DNA from: Shumkonia mesophila
GTDB taxonomy: Bacteria; Pseudomonadota; Alphaproteobacteria; Rhodospirillales; Shumkoniaceae
Assembly (NCBI RefSeq): GCF_026163695.1
Contig: NZ_JAOTID010000016.1
Span: forward strand, 32,782-96,781
Reading direction: 5' to 3'
Length of the DNA: 64,000 nt
Shown here one piece after another: positions 25,400 to 34,271 of this stretch. The translations under genes were made by a program, and so were the position numbers. Below the pieces are notes generated by a model. It saw only the letters and a list, made by a program, of their open reading frames with translations. It had not been told where the DNA came from and did no database searches. How positions within the stretch are numbered: position 1 is the first letter of the stretch; each line of letters opens with the position of its first letter.

Positions 25400-25873
25400 C
25401 TAGGGACGCCACATTCCGGCGCCGGCCGCCCGCGCCGCCGCCTCCTCCTCGGCATAGCCGGGCGAGGCGGCGGGGGAGGCCCGGGCCCAGCCCTCGCGCA
25501 CCATGATGGCATTGAGGTCGTAGGGGCCGGCGAAACAGACGGCGACGATGCGCCCGGCGGCGTCCGTCCCCTTCGCCTCGCAGCGTAGCCAGTGTTCGGC
25601 CGTCGCGTAGGCCAGCGCGAAGGCGGCGTTCTCGCCACACGGCCAGGGGGTGCCGCCGGCCGTGCAGGTCTCTCCGCTTTCCGGGGCGTCGAGGCCGTAA
25701 AGGCGGATCGCCTGGCCGCCCACCTCCAGGGTGTCGCCATCGATGACGCGGGCCTTGCCGACGATCTCCGGGGCGGCCTGGGCCAGCCGCGCCGGGCCGC
25801 CGCCCGCCGACGAGGGCAGGCAAACGACGGCGGCGCACAGGCCGAGAATGACACCGGCGGTCAGGCGGAGCAT
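25400..25873 (-). CDS. Secreted thermonuclease-family (SNase-like) protein
   Basis: A 157-residue protein with a signal peptide (residues 1 to about 33, ending near AQA-Ala) and a staphylococcal-nuclease OB-fold. The catalytic set is present: Asp45 and Asp47 in VIDGDT, Arg58 with Asp63 and Glu66 in RLYGLDAPE, and Arg108 in AAGRIV. Four Cys in the mature part (TCTAGGTPWPCG and two later) are typical of proteobacterial thermonuclease-like proteins and suggest disulfides in the periplasm. The start is at the Met before the signal peptide; no strong ribosome site is visible. It cleaves DNA or RNA with Ca2+ in characterised relatives. Confidence 0.88.
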   Translation of the reverse strand: MLRLTAGVILGLCAAVVCLPSSAGGGPARLAQAAPEIVGKARVIDGDTLEVGGQAIRLYGLDAPESGETCTAGGTPWPCGENAAFALAYATAEHWLRCEAKGTDAAGRIVAVCFAGPYDLNAIMVREGWARASPAASPGYAEEEAAARAAGAGMWRP

Positions 25874-26036
25874 GGGGCTGAGTGTACCACCGCTTGCCCT
25901 CTTGCGGAGATTGCCGTCCCTGCCCGACCCGATTTCGCCGGTTGATATTTTCCCGTTATAGGTATATATTCTGATTACTAGGTTTTTTAGCGCGTTACCC
26001 CCCGAACCCCTTGGCGCCAAACGAGAAAACGGCGAA

Positions 26037-26066
26037 ATGACGACAGATGACGACAAATGATGACAA
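26037..26066 (-). repeat. Three tandem 10-bp phased repeats (cluster A)
   Basis: Three adjacent 10-bp units read on the plus strand ATGACGACAG, ATGACGACAA and ATGATGACAA. On the minus strand they give TTGTCATCAT, TTGTCGTCAT and CTGTCGTCAT. The same units recur at 63764-63803 and 63884-63913. The rest of the 284-bp gap 25874-26157 is AT-rich (25941-26000) and may hold the nuclease promoter; nothing else is recognisable there. Confidence 0.75.
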
Positions 26067-26157
26067 TCCTATCGCCGAATCCGCGTTTTTCGCTGCGTCT
26101 TCAGCGAGTTGCGCAAATACGGCGTATCCGGGCCCGCCTCGTTTTGCCCGCCGCCGC

Positions 26158-27591
26158 TCAGCCGAAGCGGGACAGGAAGCGCACCAGTTTGCGGGTGCGC
26201 GGGGCAAACAGGGTGGGGGTGTAGAAGCTGCCGGCGGCGCGCTTGTTGACCTCGCCCAATGTCGGATAGGGGGCGATCATGGCGGCCACGGCGCCCACCT
26301 TGAGCTTTTGGGCGATGGCCAGAATCCAGGTCTGGATGGTTTCCCCGGCGTGGGTGCCGGCGATGCCGGCCCCGAGGATGCGGCCGCCCTTCGTCGCCAC
26401 CACCTTGATCAGGCCGTCGGTTTCGCCTTCGGCCTGGGCGCGGTCGTTCTCGGCATAGGTCCAGCGCAGGATGCGAAGCTCGCCCTCCGCCATGGTGGCG
26501 CGGGCCGCCGCCTCGGTGAGGCCGACCTGGGCCAGTTCCGGACTGGTGTAGGTCACCCACGGCACGGCCCGCGTGTCGACCTTGGCCGGCAGCCGGAACA
26601 GCGCGTTGCGGATGACGATGCCGGCGTGATAGCCGGCCATGTGGGTGAACTGGTAGCCCCCGGTCACGTCGCCCACCGCGAAGACCCGCCGGTTGGTCGT
26701 GCGCAGGCGGGCATCCACGGCGATGCCTTTGGCCGTATAGGCGATGCCTGCGGCTTCCAGGTCCAGCCCGCCGACGGTCGGGCGCCGCCCGGCCGCCACC
26801 AGGATGTGCGAGCCCTCGATATCGCCGGCGGCGCCGTCCTCGGCGGCGAAGCGCACGCGCACGCCCCGGGGCGTCTTCTCGACGGCGCTCACCGTCACCC
26901 CTTCCCGGAGGTCGACGCCCTCGGCGATCAGGCGGCGGCGCACCACGTCCACCAGCTCGGGGTCGTCCTTGGGCAGGATGGCGCCCTTTTGCAGGACGCT
27001 GACAGCCACCCCCAGCTGGCGGTGGGCCTGGGCCATCTCGATGCCGATGGGGCCGCCGCCGACGATCACCAGATGGGTCGGCAGGGCGCCGGCCGCGAAG
27101 ATCGTTTCGTTGGTGAAATAAGGCGCTTCGGCCAAGCCGGGGATGGGCGGCACGAAGGGCGAGGAGCCGGTGGCGACCACGAAACGGCGGGCCTTGACCC
27201 GGGTGTCGCCGGCCTCGATCTCGCCGGGCCCGGTGAAGCGGGCGGCGGCGGCGATCACGGTGACGCCCAGGCCCTCGAAGCGTTCCGCCGAATCGATGGG
27301 GGCGATGGCGGCGATGGTGCCGTGCACGCGGGCGTACACGGCTGCGGCGTCGACGGCGGGCCGGCCGGCCGTCACCCCATAGGCGGGCGCGCGGCGCACC
27401 GCCTGGGCGGCGTGGCCGCAGGCCAGCAGGGCCTTGGACGGCACGCAGCCGTAATTGAGGCAGTCGCCGCCCATCCGGCCCTTCTCGACCAGCACGGTCC
27501 GGGCCCCCATCTGCGAGGCGCCGGCCGCCACCGAAAGGCCGCCGGAGCCGCCGCCGATGACGCAGATGTCGGCTTCGATGGATTTCGCCAT
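26158..27591 (-). CDS. Pyridine nucleotide-disulfide oxidoreductase (Lpd/MerA-like)
   Basis: A 477-residue FAD flavoprotein. The FAD-binding GGGSGGLSVAAG is at residues 13-24, the redox-active disulfide is Cys44-Cys49 in GGDCLNYGCVPSK, and the NAD(P)H site is VGGGPIGIEMA. The Lpd catalytic base (His in HxHPT) is replaced: the C-terminal motif here reads APYPTLGE, matching the Pro-Tyr arrangement in mercuric reductase. The MerA C-terminal Cys pair is absent (the protein ends LSRFG). So it is a disulfide reductase with an unknown substrate, not housekeeping lipoamide dehydrogenase. It lies 42 bp downstream of the TVP38-type membrane gene, with which such reductases are often paired. Confidence 0.9.
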   Translation of the reverse strand: MAKSIEADICVIGGGSGGLSVAAGASQMGARTVLVEKGRMGGDCLNYGCVPSKALLACGHAAQAVRRAPAYGVTAGRPAVDAAAVYARVHGTIAAIAPIDSAERFEGLGVTVIAAAARFTGPGEIEAGDTRVKARRFVVATGSSPFVPPIPGLAEAPYFTNETIFAAGALPTHLVIVGGGPIGIEMAQAHRQLGVAVSVLQKGAILPKDDPELVDVVRRRLIAEGVDLREGVTVSAVEKTPRGVRVRFAAEDGAAGDIEGSHILVAAGRRPTVGGLDLEAAGIAYTAKGIAVDARLRTTNRRVFAVGDVTGGYQFTHMAGYHAGIVIRNALFRLPAKVDTRAVPWVTYTSPELAQVGLTEAAARATMAEGELRILRWTYAENDRAQAEGETDGLIKVVATKGGRILGAGIAGTHAGETIQTWILAIAQKLKVGAVAAMIAPYPTLGEVNKRAAGSFYTPTLFAPRTRKLVRFLSRFG

Positions 27592-27633
27592 GGCTTCCTC
27601 CCCCGGGGGATTGTCCGGGCCGCGCGGCCGGGT

Positions 27634-28374
27634 TCAGGCGGCGCGCGCCTTGATCTTCTTGTAGACGACGGGAGCCAGGGCCAGCAAGGCGAGGCCGACC
27701 AGCGCGCCGACGATCTCGGGGGTCAGCACGCCGGCGAGGCTCAGTTCCCGGTTGGCGTCGAGAATGCTGCCCAGCCCGGCCCCGAACACGGCGAAGACGG
27801 CGGTGCCGGGAATGATGCCGAAGAAGGTGCCAAGGACGAAGGTGCGCAGGCGCACCCCCAGGAAGGCCGGGGCGAGGTTGACCAGCCAGAACGGGAACAG
27901 CGGCACCAGGCGGAGCACCAGCATGTAGCTGAGTTCGTTCTCGCAAAAGCCGGCCCGCATGCGCTGGATGCCGGCACCGGCCCGCTTGCGCAGGCAGTCG
28001 CCCAGCGCGAAGCGGGCGACCAGGAACAGGGCCGTCGCCCCCGCCGTAGCGCCGACCACCACCAGGCCGGTGCCGGCGGCGGCACCGAACACGAAGCCGC
28101 CGGTCAGCGTCATCAGGGTGCCGGACGGCGGCAGCAGCACGATGCCGGCGGCATAGACGGCGACGAAAACGAGGGCGGCCAGCACGGCATGGGCGTCCAC
28201 CCAGGCCAGCAGCCCGCCGCGATGGGCGCGCAGGGCCTCGAAGGTGAGATAGCGGTGCAGCCCCGAGGCGAAGAAGGCGGCCGCCACCAGGGCGAGCAGA
28301 ACGACCGGCAGCAACCGCCAGGCGAGCCCGCGCCTTGCCGACGTCCCGGCGTCGATTTTGGTCATGGCGTCCAT
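27634..28374 (-). CDS. TVP38/TMEM64 family (VTT domain) inner-membrane protein
   Basis: About 246 residues with five to six transmembrane segments and the VTT/DedA-superfamily core: LPPSGTLMTLTGGFVFGAAAG, a re-entrant-loop-like GATAGATALFLVARF, then LVLRLVPLFPFWLVNLAPA and FFGIIPGTAVFAVFGAGLGS. Such proteins act in lipid or small-molecule transport across the membrane; some are scramblase-like. It is in an operon with the MerA/Lpd-like flavoprotein. Three in-frame starts are close together (GTG 28383, ATG 28374, ATG 28365); 28374 has an AGGGAG site 8 nt upstream. Confidence 0.87.
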   Translation of the reverse strand: MDAMTKIDAGTSARRGLAWRLLPVVLLALVAAAFFASGLHRYLTFEALRAHRGGLLAWVDAHAVLAALVFVAVYAAGIVLLPPSGTLMTLTGGFVFGAAAGTGLVVVGATAGATALFLVARFALGDCLRKRAGAGIQRMRAGFCENELSYMLVLRLVPLFPFWLVNLAPAFLGVRLRTFVLGTFFGIIPGTAVFAVFGAGLGSILDANRELSLAGVLTPEIVGALVGLALLALAPVVYKKIKARAA

Positions 28375-28526
28375 CCCCCGCACTCCCTACGAAAAAAACC
28401 TTGGGCGCCGGCCGCACCGCCCGGCTGGCCCTGGATATGAGGCCCATGGCCGGCCCCAGCCAGTAAACTGTGCGTGACCCGCCCGTGAGCCGGCCGGGCG
28501 GGCCGGCGGCGGATGCACCGCCGGCG

Positions 28527-28555
28527 TTGACTTCCCTTGGCCGAGTCCGTATACA
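28527..28555 (+). promoter_or_regulatory. rpmH: Sigma-70 promoter for the rpmH operon
   Basis: TTGACT (28527-28532), a 17-bp spacer and TATACA (28550-28555) form a near-consensus promoter 30 bp before the rpmH start. It would drive rpmH-rnpA-yidD-yidC and probably yihA and argB. Confidence 0.75.
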
Positions 28556-28585
28556 GCGGGCCGGTTTTTGGTCGGAGATGACCCT

Positions 28586-28720
28586 GTGAAACGGACTTAT
28601 CAGCCTAGCAACCTCATTCGCAAACGCCGCCACGGATTCCGTGCGCGCATGGCAACCGTCGGTGGCCGTCGGGTGCTCGCCAGTCGTCGCGCCAAGGGAC
28701 GCAAACGCCTGTCGGCGTGA
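28586..28720 (+). CDS. rpmH: 50S ribosomal protein L34
   Basis: A 44-residue, highly basic protein beginning [20 protein letters not shown] and ending [10 protein letters not shown], the universal L34 sequence. The start is GTG with GGAG 8 nt upstream. L34 binds 23S rRNA in the large subunit. It is first of the conserved rpmH-rnpA-yidD-yidC block, with rnpA 7 bp downstream, and a near-consensus promoter lies just upstream. Confidence 0.98.
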   Translation: MKRTYQPSNLIRKRRHGFRARMATVGGRRVLASRRAKGRKRLSA

Positions 28721-28727
28721 CGAGGCC

Positions 28728-29132
28728 ATGTCGCCCGCGGTCCTTCGCCTGAAGCGACGGCCGGAATTCCTGCGCGTCGCCGCCTCTGGGCGACGCTGGG
28801 TCACCCCCGGCCTGATCCTGCAGGCCAGGCGCCAGCCGGCCGGCGTGGCCACGGACGCCCAGGCGCCCGCCGTGCGAATCGGCTTCACGGTCAGCCGCAA
28901 GGTCGGCAACGCGGTGGCCCGTAACCGGGCGCGCCGGCGCCTGCGGGCTGCCGTCGAGCGCGTGGTGGCCGCCCATGCCAGGGGCGGGCAGGACTATGTG
29001 GTGATCGGCCGCGCGGGGACGCTGCGCAGGCCGTTCGATGCATTGGTGGCCGACCTGGAAGCGGCCTTGCGGCGCCTGGACGCCTATTGTCCCGACCGCC
29101 CGGACGACGACACTGCCCGCCCGCCCGCGTGA
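28728..29132 (+). CDS. rnpA: Ribonuclease P protein component
   Basis: A 134-residue basic protein, the RNase P protein subunit that helps the catalytic RNA bind pre-tRNA 5' leaders. It shows [17 protein letters not shown] at the N-terminus and the RNR signature [24 protein letters not shown] in the middle. The C-terminus has a short Asp/Pro-rich tail. The start is 7 bp after rpmH, with a GAGG very close to the ATG, so translation is probably coupled to rpmH. Position and sequence are fully typical. Confidence 0.96.
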   Translation: MSPAVLRLKRRPEFLRVAASGRRWVTPGLILQARRQPAGVATDAQAPAVRIGFTVSRKVGNAVARNRARRRLRAAVERVVAAHARGGQDYVVIGRAGTLRRPFDALVADLEAALRRLDAYCPDRPDDDTARPPA

Positions 29133-29160
29133 GGCGATCGGGCAAGCGGAAGCGAAAGCG

Positions 29161-29457
29161 ATGAACCTACCACGCAGGCTGCTTTGGGGACTGGTGCGCG
29201 GCTACCAGCTGTTCATTTCCCCTGTCCTGCCGGGAAGCTGCCGCTATGAGCCGTCGTGCTCGGCCTACGCCGCCGAGGCCATCATGCGCCACGGCGCGAT
29301 GCGGGGCGGCTGGCTGGCGGCCAAGCGCATCGCCCGCTGCCATCCCTTCGGCGGCTGGGGCTATGACCCCGTTCCCGGCCTTGACCCCCACACCGCAATC
29401 CATGCCGGCGGCGATCGGCCGGGCCCCGGGGGCGCCGGCTGCCCCCATGTCCACTGA
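29161..29457 (+). CDS. yidD: Membrane protein insertion efficiency factor YidD
   Basis: A 98-residue small protein with the YidD signature [27 protein letters not shown] (residues 12-37, Cys27 and Cys33) and [18 protein letters not shown] (Cys60). An amphipathic N-terminal helix attaches it to the inner membrane, where it assists YidC-dependent insertion. The C-terminal Gly/His-rich tail is variable in the family. It starts 28 bp after rnpA and lies 45 bp before yidC. Confidence 0.95.
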   Translation: MNLPRRLLWGLVRGYQLFISPVLPGSCRYEPSCSAYAAEAIMRHGAMRGGWLAAKRIARCHPFGGWGYDPVPGLDPHTAIHAGGDRPGPGGAGCPHVH

Positions 29458-29502
29458 CCCCGCCCAACGACCAGGACCCTTTCGGAGGACGAACGGAAAG
29501 CA

Positions 29503-31257
29503 ATGAGCGACAACCGCAACATGATCCTGGCGATCGTCATATCCGTGCTCATTCTGCTCGGATTCAACTATTGGACGACGAGCCGGCTGCCGCCCGAGCC
29601 TGAGATCTCCGCCCAGACGAGCGCCCAGCCCGGCCAGCCGGCGCAGCCCGGACAACCGGCGGCGCCCACCGGGGCGCCCACCGCCGGCGTCGCGGTTCCC
29701 CAGCCCGAGGCCGCCCAGGCCGCCCAGGCGGCGGCGCCGAACAAGGCCGACCTGCTGGCGGCGGCGCCGCGCGCCACGCTGCAGGGCAAGCGCGTCCATG
29801 GCTCCATCTCGCTCAAGGGCGGGAAGTTCGACGACCTCTCGCTGCCCGACTACCGCGAGGGGATCGATCCGCAGAGCCCGGAAATCGTGGTGTTCCGGCC
29901 GCAAGGCCTGCCGACCTCGTATTTCGCCGAGTTCGGCTGGGTGGCTGGCGGCCAGACCGCCGTGCCCAGCGGCGAGACGCTGTGGACGGCCGACCGCCCG
30001 AGCCTGCAGAACGGCACGCCGCTGACGCTGACCTGGGACAACGGGGCCGGGCTCAAGTTCACCCGCACCATCGCCCTCGACGACAACTACATGTTCACCG
30101 TCACCGACCGCGTGGAGAATGCCGGCGGCCAGGCGGTGACGCTCTATCCCTACGGACTGGTGTCGCGCTCGCAGACGCCCGAGACCTCGGGCTACTACAT
30201 CCTGCACGAGGGGCCGATCGGCGTCTTCGACACCAAGCTCGAGGAAGTGAAGTACGACGACCTTCAGGAAAAGGGCAAGATCGAGAAGACCTCGACCGGC
30301 GGCTGGATCGGCATCACCGACAAGTACTGGCTGAGCGCGATCGTTCCCGACCAGAAGATGTCCTTCAAGGGCCGCTTCACGCATCACCGCGAGAACGGCC
30401 AGGACAAGTACCAGGCCGACTTCCTGGGCGGCGCCGTCACCATCGAGCCCGGCGCGTCGGCAACCACCACGGCGCGCCTGTTCGCCGGCGCCAAGGAGGT
30501 GAAACTGCTCGACGGCTACGCGGAAAGCCTCGGCATCACCAACTTCGACCTGGCCATCGATTTCGGCTGGTTCTATTTCCTGACCAAGCCGATCTTCTAC
30601 GTGCTCAACTATCTGCGCGACTACGTCGGCAACTACGGCATCGCCATCCTGCTGCTTACCGTCATCATCAAGACGCTGTTCTTCCCGCTTGCCAACAAGT
30701 CCTACCGCTCGATGAGCAAGATGAAGAAGCTGCAGCCCGAGATGCTGAAGCTGCGCGAGCGCTTCGGCGACGACAAGCAGCGCATGAACCAGGAGATGAT
30801 GGCGCTTTACAAGCGCGAGAAGGCCAATCCGGCCTCGGGCTGCCTGCCCATGCTGGTCCAGATCCCGGTGTTCTTCGCCCTCTACAAGGTGCTGTTCGTA
30901 TCCATCGAGATGCGCCACGCGCCCTTCTACGGCTGGATTCACGACCTGTCGGCGCCCGACCCCACCACCATCTTCAACCTGTTCGGCCTCATCCCGTGGG
31001 ACCCCACGCCGCTGCTGCCCGCCATCCTGCACATCGGCGTCTGGCCGCTGATCATGGGCATCACCATGTTCCTGCAGCAGAAGCTCAATCCGCAGCCGGC
31101 CGATCCGGTGCAGGCCAAGATCTTCATGTTCCTGCCCATCATCTTCACCTTCATGCTGGCCGGCTTCCCGGCCGGACTGGTGATCTACTGGGCGTGGAAC
31201 AACACGTTGTCGATCATCCAGCAGTGGGTGATCATGAAGAGGGCGGGGGCGACCTGA
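29503..31257 (+). CDS. yidC: Membrane protein insertase YidC
   Basis: A 584-residue Gram-negative-type YidC/Oxa1 insertase. An N-terminal transmembrane helix (residues about 6-24), a Pro/Gln/Ala-rich linker and a large periplasmic beta-sandwich domain (about 80-345) precede the conserved insertase core. That core has five helices from about residue 350, with [41 protein letters not shown], and the last helix [21 protein letters not shown]. It inserts and folds inner-membrane proteins, alone or with SecYEG. A GGAGG site precedes the ATG. Confidence 0.97.
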   Translation: MSDNRNMILAIVISVLILLGFNYWTTSRLPPEPEISAQTSAQPGQPAQPGQPAAPTGAPTAGVAVPQPEAAQAAQAAAPNKADLLAAAPRATLQGKRVHGSISLKGGKFDDLSLPDYREGIDPQSPEIVVFRPQGLPTSYFAEFGWVAGGQTAVPSGETLWTADRPSLQNGTPLTLTWDNGAGLKFTRTIALDDNYMFTVTDRVENAGGQAVTLYPYGLVSRSQTPETSGYYILHEGPIGVFDTKLEEVKYDDLQEKGKIEKTSTGGWIGITDKYWLSAIVPDQKMSFKGRFTHHRENGQDKYQADFLGGAVTIEPGASATTTARLFAGAKEVKLLDGYAESLGITNFDLAIDFGWFYFLTKPIFYVLNYLRDYVGNYGIAILLLTVIIKTLFFPLANKSYRSMSKMKKLQPEMLKLRERFGDDKQRMNQEMMALYKREKANPASGCLPMLVQIPVFFALYKVLFVSIEMRHAPFYGWIHDLSAPDPTTIFNLFGLIPWDPTPLLPAILHIGVWPLIMGITMFLQQKLNPQPADPVQAKIFMFLPIIFTFMLAGFPAGLVIYWAWNNTLSIIQQWVIMKRAGAT

Positions 31258-31286
31258 ACCCGCCGCCGGCCGGGAAAGGCAAGAGC

Positions 31287-31973
31287 GTGAGCGCCCTGGA
31301 AGACCCCATCGGCGAGCAAAACGACGGCGACGCGCTGGAGTTCGGCCGCTGGCTGTTCGCCCAGGACTGCCAGTTCCTGCTCGGCGCCGCCCATCTCGAC
31401 CAGGTGCCCGATACCGGCCTGCCCGAGATCGCCTTCGCGGGACGTTCCAACGTCGGCAAGTCGAGCCTGATCAACGCGCTGACCGGGCGCAAGGCGCTGG
31501 CCAAGACGTCCAACACGCCGGGGCGCACGCAGGAGCTCAACTTCTTCATGCTGGGGAGCCGGCTGATGATCGCCGATCTGCCCGGCTACGGCTTCGCCCA
31601 GGCGCCGAAGGCCAAGGTCGCGCGCTGGACCGGGCTGGCCGACGCCTATCTCAAGGGCCGGCCGCTGCTGCGCCGGGCCTGCCTGTTGATCGACGCCCGC
31701 CATGGCATCAAGGAGGTCGACCGCGCGGTGATGAAGCAGCTCGACGCCGCCGCGGTGTCGTATCAGGCCGTGCTGACCAAGTGCGACAAGCTGGGCGCCG
31801 CCGAGTTGGAGGCCTGCCTCAAGCGGGTCGCCCAGGAAGTCGCCACCCACACCGCCGCCCACCCCCGCATCTTCGCCACCAGCGCCCGCGACAACGTCGA
31901 GATCGCCGAGCTGCGCGCCGCCCTGGCGGCCCTGGCGGCACCCCATCCCATCCCGTCAGATCGGATCGAGTGA
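31287..31973 (+). CDS. yihA: Ribosome biogenesis GTP-binding protein YihA/YsxC/EngB
   Basis: A 228-residue TrmE-Era-EngA-YihA-Septin class GTPase. G1 is GRSNVGKSS (residues 52-60), G2 is in the NTPGRTQ stretch, G3 is DLPGYGFA, G4 is TKCDK and G5 is ATSARD. It acts late in 50S assembly. The start is GTG 31287 with AAAGG about 8 nt upstream; the same frame runs far upstream through yidC, but only this start gives the normal N-terminus. The stop is 5 bp before the argB ATG. Confidence 0.95.
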   Translation: MSALEDPIGEQNDGDALEFGRWLFAQDCQFLLGAAHLDQVPDTGLPEIAFAGRSNVGKSSLINALTGRKALAKTSNTPGRTQELNFFMLGSRLMIADLPGYGFAQAPKAKVARWTGLADAYLKGRPLLRRACLLIDARHGIKEVDRAVMKQLDAAAVSYQAVLTKCDKLGAAELEACLKRVAQEVATHTAAHPRIFATSARDNVEIAELRAALAALAAPHPIPSDRIE

Positions 31974-31978
31974 GCACC

Positions 31979-32887
31979 ATGAGCAACAAACCGGACGTTT
32001 CGATGGAGACCTATCTGGAGCAGGCCAAGACGCTGTCCGAGGCGCTGCCCTACATGCGCCGCCATTCCGGCGAGACCTTCGTCATCAAGTACGGCGGCCA
32101 CGCCATGGGCGACGAGACGTTCGCCCAACTGTTCGCCCGCGACGTCGTGCTCTTGAAGCAGGTCGGCATCAACCCGATCGTCGTGCACGGCGGCGGGCCG
32201 CAGATCGGCGACATGCTGGAGCGCCTCAAGATCAAGAGCGAGTTCATCGAGGGCTTAAGGGTGACCGACCAGGCCACCGTCGAGATCGTCGAAATGGTGC
32301 TGTCGGGGTCCATCAACAAGCAGATCGTTACCCACATCAACGAGGCCGGCGGCCTGGCGGTGGGGCTTTCGGGCAAGGACGGCAACCTGATCCGGGCCGA
32401 GAAGTTGCGCCGCACGGTACGCGATACCGATTCCAATATCGAGCGCATCCTGGACCTGGGCCTGGTCGGCGAACCGAAGGAGATTTCGCCCGACATCCTC
32501 GACGTCTTCGAGCAGTCGGACATCATTCCGGTGATCGCGCCGATCGGCGTCGGCGCCAACGGCGAGACGCTGAACATCAACGCCGACACCGTCGCCGGCG
32601 CCATCGCCGCGGCGGTCGGCGCCGTGCGCCTGATCATGCTGACCGACGTCGTCGGCGTGCTCGGCAAGGACGGCAACCTGATCCCCGAACTGACGCTGGC
32701 CGAGGCCCGGAACCTGATCAAGACCGGCGTCATTTCCGGCGGCATGATCCCCAAGATCAAGACCTGCATGTCGGCGGTGGAAGAAGGGGTCGCCGGCGCC
32801 GTCATCGTCGACGGCCGCGTGCCGCACGCCATCCTGCTGGAGATCTTCACCGACCATGGCGCCGGAACCCTGATCGTCCCCGAGTGA
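31979..32887 (+). CDS. argB: Acetylglutamate kinase
   Basis: A 302-residue amino-acid-kinase-fold enzyme. The catalytic and phosphate-binding motifs are [11 protein letters not shown] (Lys37), [14 protein letters not shown] and [19 protein letters not shown]. The N-terminal helix (residues 10-30) is the one that allows hexamer formation and arginine feedback in other bacteria. It phosphorylates N-acetylglutamate, the second step of arginine synthesis. It is last in the rpmH-yidC-yihA block and convergent with the DUF2336 gene, with only 18 bp between stops; a 6-bp GCCGGC hairpin (32889-32903) lies in that gap. Confidence 0.97.
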   Translation: MSNKPDVSMETYLEQAKTLSEALPYMRRHSGETFVIKYGGHAMGDETFAQLFARDVVLLKQVGINPIVVHGGGPQIGDMLERLKIKSEFIEGLRVTDQATVEIVEMVLSGSINKQIVTHINEAGGLAVGLSGKDGNLIRAEKLRRTVRDTDSNIERILDLGLVGEPKEISPDILDVFEQSDIIPVIAPIGVGANGETLNINADTVAGAIAAAVGAVRLIMLTDVVGVLGKDGNLIPELTLAEARNLIKTGVISGGMIPKIKTCMSAVEEGVAGAVIVDGRVPHAILLEIFTDHGAGTLIVPE

Positions 32888-32905
32888 CGCCGGCGCGGCC
32901 GGCCC

Positions 32906-34222
32906 TTATCCCTTGCCGGCGATCTGGTTGAAGAATTCCAGCTGCCAGGCCATCTCGTCGGCGGTCAGCGGGAAGCCGCCGCCGGTCCTCGGCTTGAGGA
33001 CGTCGGCGGGGGCGACCCGGCAGAGCTTGTTCTGCAAGGACGGGAGCATCCGCTCGGGCATGCCGGCCTTCCAGGCCAGGGCCACGATTCCCTTGGCGCT
33101 TTGCATGTCGACGATCTTGCAGGCGACCGGGAAGGGGATGCCGGCCAGCACCGCCAGCGCGGCCAGCACGAAGCTGTCGTCGCCTTCCTCCAGGGCGTCG
33201 AGCACGACCAGCGAATCCAGGCAGCCGATCTGCTGCAGGCTGAGCGCGGCATCGAGCGGTTTGCCGATCTCGATGAGGGCCTTTTTCCACCGGGGCAGCG
33301 GCGCGTCGCTGCCGGCCGCGAACGGGGCGTTCCTGGCCCGGACCTTCGGCACCTCCGGCTGATCGAGGCGGCGGCCCACTTCGGCGCGCAGCAGGGCAAA
33401 GGTCTTCTTGTCGAAATCCTCGCGCTCCATGAGGGTCTTGAGCAGGCTGTCGGCGACGAACCGGGCGATGCGCAGCGCGGTGCCGCCCGGCAGCCCGGGG
33501 CGGCGGACCAGCGGCCCGTGCCAGCCCTCGACGCCCGGCGCCCGCTCGAGAATCCAGTCCAGGGTGTCCTCGCGGATCTGGGCGCTGGAATTGGTCAGCA
33601 GCACGCCGACCGCCTCGACATCGCCGGTCTTGGCCACCGCGTCGGCCACCACGCCGGCCAGCTGGTCGCGCCGGGCAATCGAGGCCAGCGCCCCCTTGAC
33701 CGGGGATTCCGAAACGATGGCCACCAAGTCCTCGTCGGTGAGGACCGGCGAGTTCTCGAGAATCGGTCCGGCGACGACGATCTCCGAATCGCGGGCTAGG
33801 CGGTTGATCACCTCGGGCGGGGCGTGGGCCACGTCCTTCAGCGCGTCGGCGACGATGTGGCGAACCCGCACCACCTGGTCGCGCGCCAGAAGATCCAGGG
33901 CCTCGTAGATCAGGCGGCCCAGCTTTTTGGCCTCGCCGGCACTCAACCCGGGAAGAATGCCGGCAATCTTCCCGGCCAGCCGGGAGCGCACCGAATCGTC
34001 GCTGTCGGCGGCCAACTGCAGGTCGGCCTTGCGCGGCGTCGCCACGTTGCCGGCCAGGGCCTGGCGAACCTCGGGCGACGGATCGCCGGCCAGGAAGAAA
34101 AGGATTTCGGGCATGACGTCGGAGCGCGCCGCCAGGGCCTGGCGCACCGCCGGGTCCTCGTGGCTCGCCATGCGTTTGGCGTCTTCATAGGAAATACGCT
34201 TCTGACCGACCACCTTCGTCAA
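32906..34222 (-). CDS. DUF2336 domain-containing protein
   Basis: About 438 residues of HEAT-like helical repeats typical of DUF2336 proteins, which are common in alphaproteobacteria and mostly uncharacterised. Repeat units include HEDPAVRQALAARSDVMPEI and GDPSPEVRQALAGN, then a middle DUF2336 core around ARDSEIVVAGPILENSPVLT. There is no signal or membrane segment. The start is uncertain: no ATG fits, TTG 34222 is my choice, GTG 34213 is possible, and a strong AGGAGG at 34248-34253 is too far from either. Third in an apparent operon after the EAL and GGDEF genes (50-bp gap), so a scaffold or receptor in the same c-di-GMP circuit is plausible but unproven. Confidence 0.8.
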   Translation of the reverse strand: MTKVVGQKRISYEDAKRMASHEDPAVRQALAARSDVMPEILFFLAGDPSPEVRQALAGNVATPRKADLQLAADSDDSVRSRLAGKIAGILPGLSAGEAKKLGRLIYEALDLLARDQVVRVRHIVADALKDVAHAPPEVINRLARDSEIVVAGPILENSPVLTDEDLVAIVSESPVKGALASIARRDQLAGVVADAVAKTGDVEAVGVLLTNSSAQIREDTLDWILERAPGVEGWHGPLVRRPGLPGGTALRIARFVADSLLKTLMEREDFDKKTFALLRAEVGRRLDQPEVPKVRARNAPFAAGSDAPLPRWKKALIEIGKPLDAALSLQQIGCLDSLVVLDALEEGDDSFVLAALAVLAGIPFPVACKIVDMQSAKGIVALAWKAGMPERMLPSLQNKLCRVAPADVLKPRTGGGFPLTADEMAWQLEFFNQIAGKG

Positions 34223-34271
34223 ATCCGGCGGATCAAGCGCCGGCGCCCCTCCTGTTGATCGACGGCGTTTC

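Noticed and set aside
26047..28440. A 797-codon plus-strand frame across the MerA-like and TVP38-type genes
   Set aside because: His/Gly/Gln-rich composition and full antisense overlap with two clear genes; no motif.
28440..28726. Chromosomal replication origin next to rpmH
   Set aside because: No dnaA or dnaN gene and no DnaA-box cluster was seen; in alphaproteobacteria this block is usually not at the origin.
29982..31973. A yidC-yihA fusion
   Set aside because: The part before 31287 is an alternative frame of yidC; the GTG start with its ribosome site gives a normal EngB.
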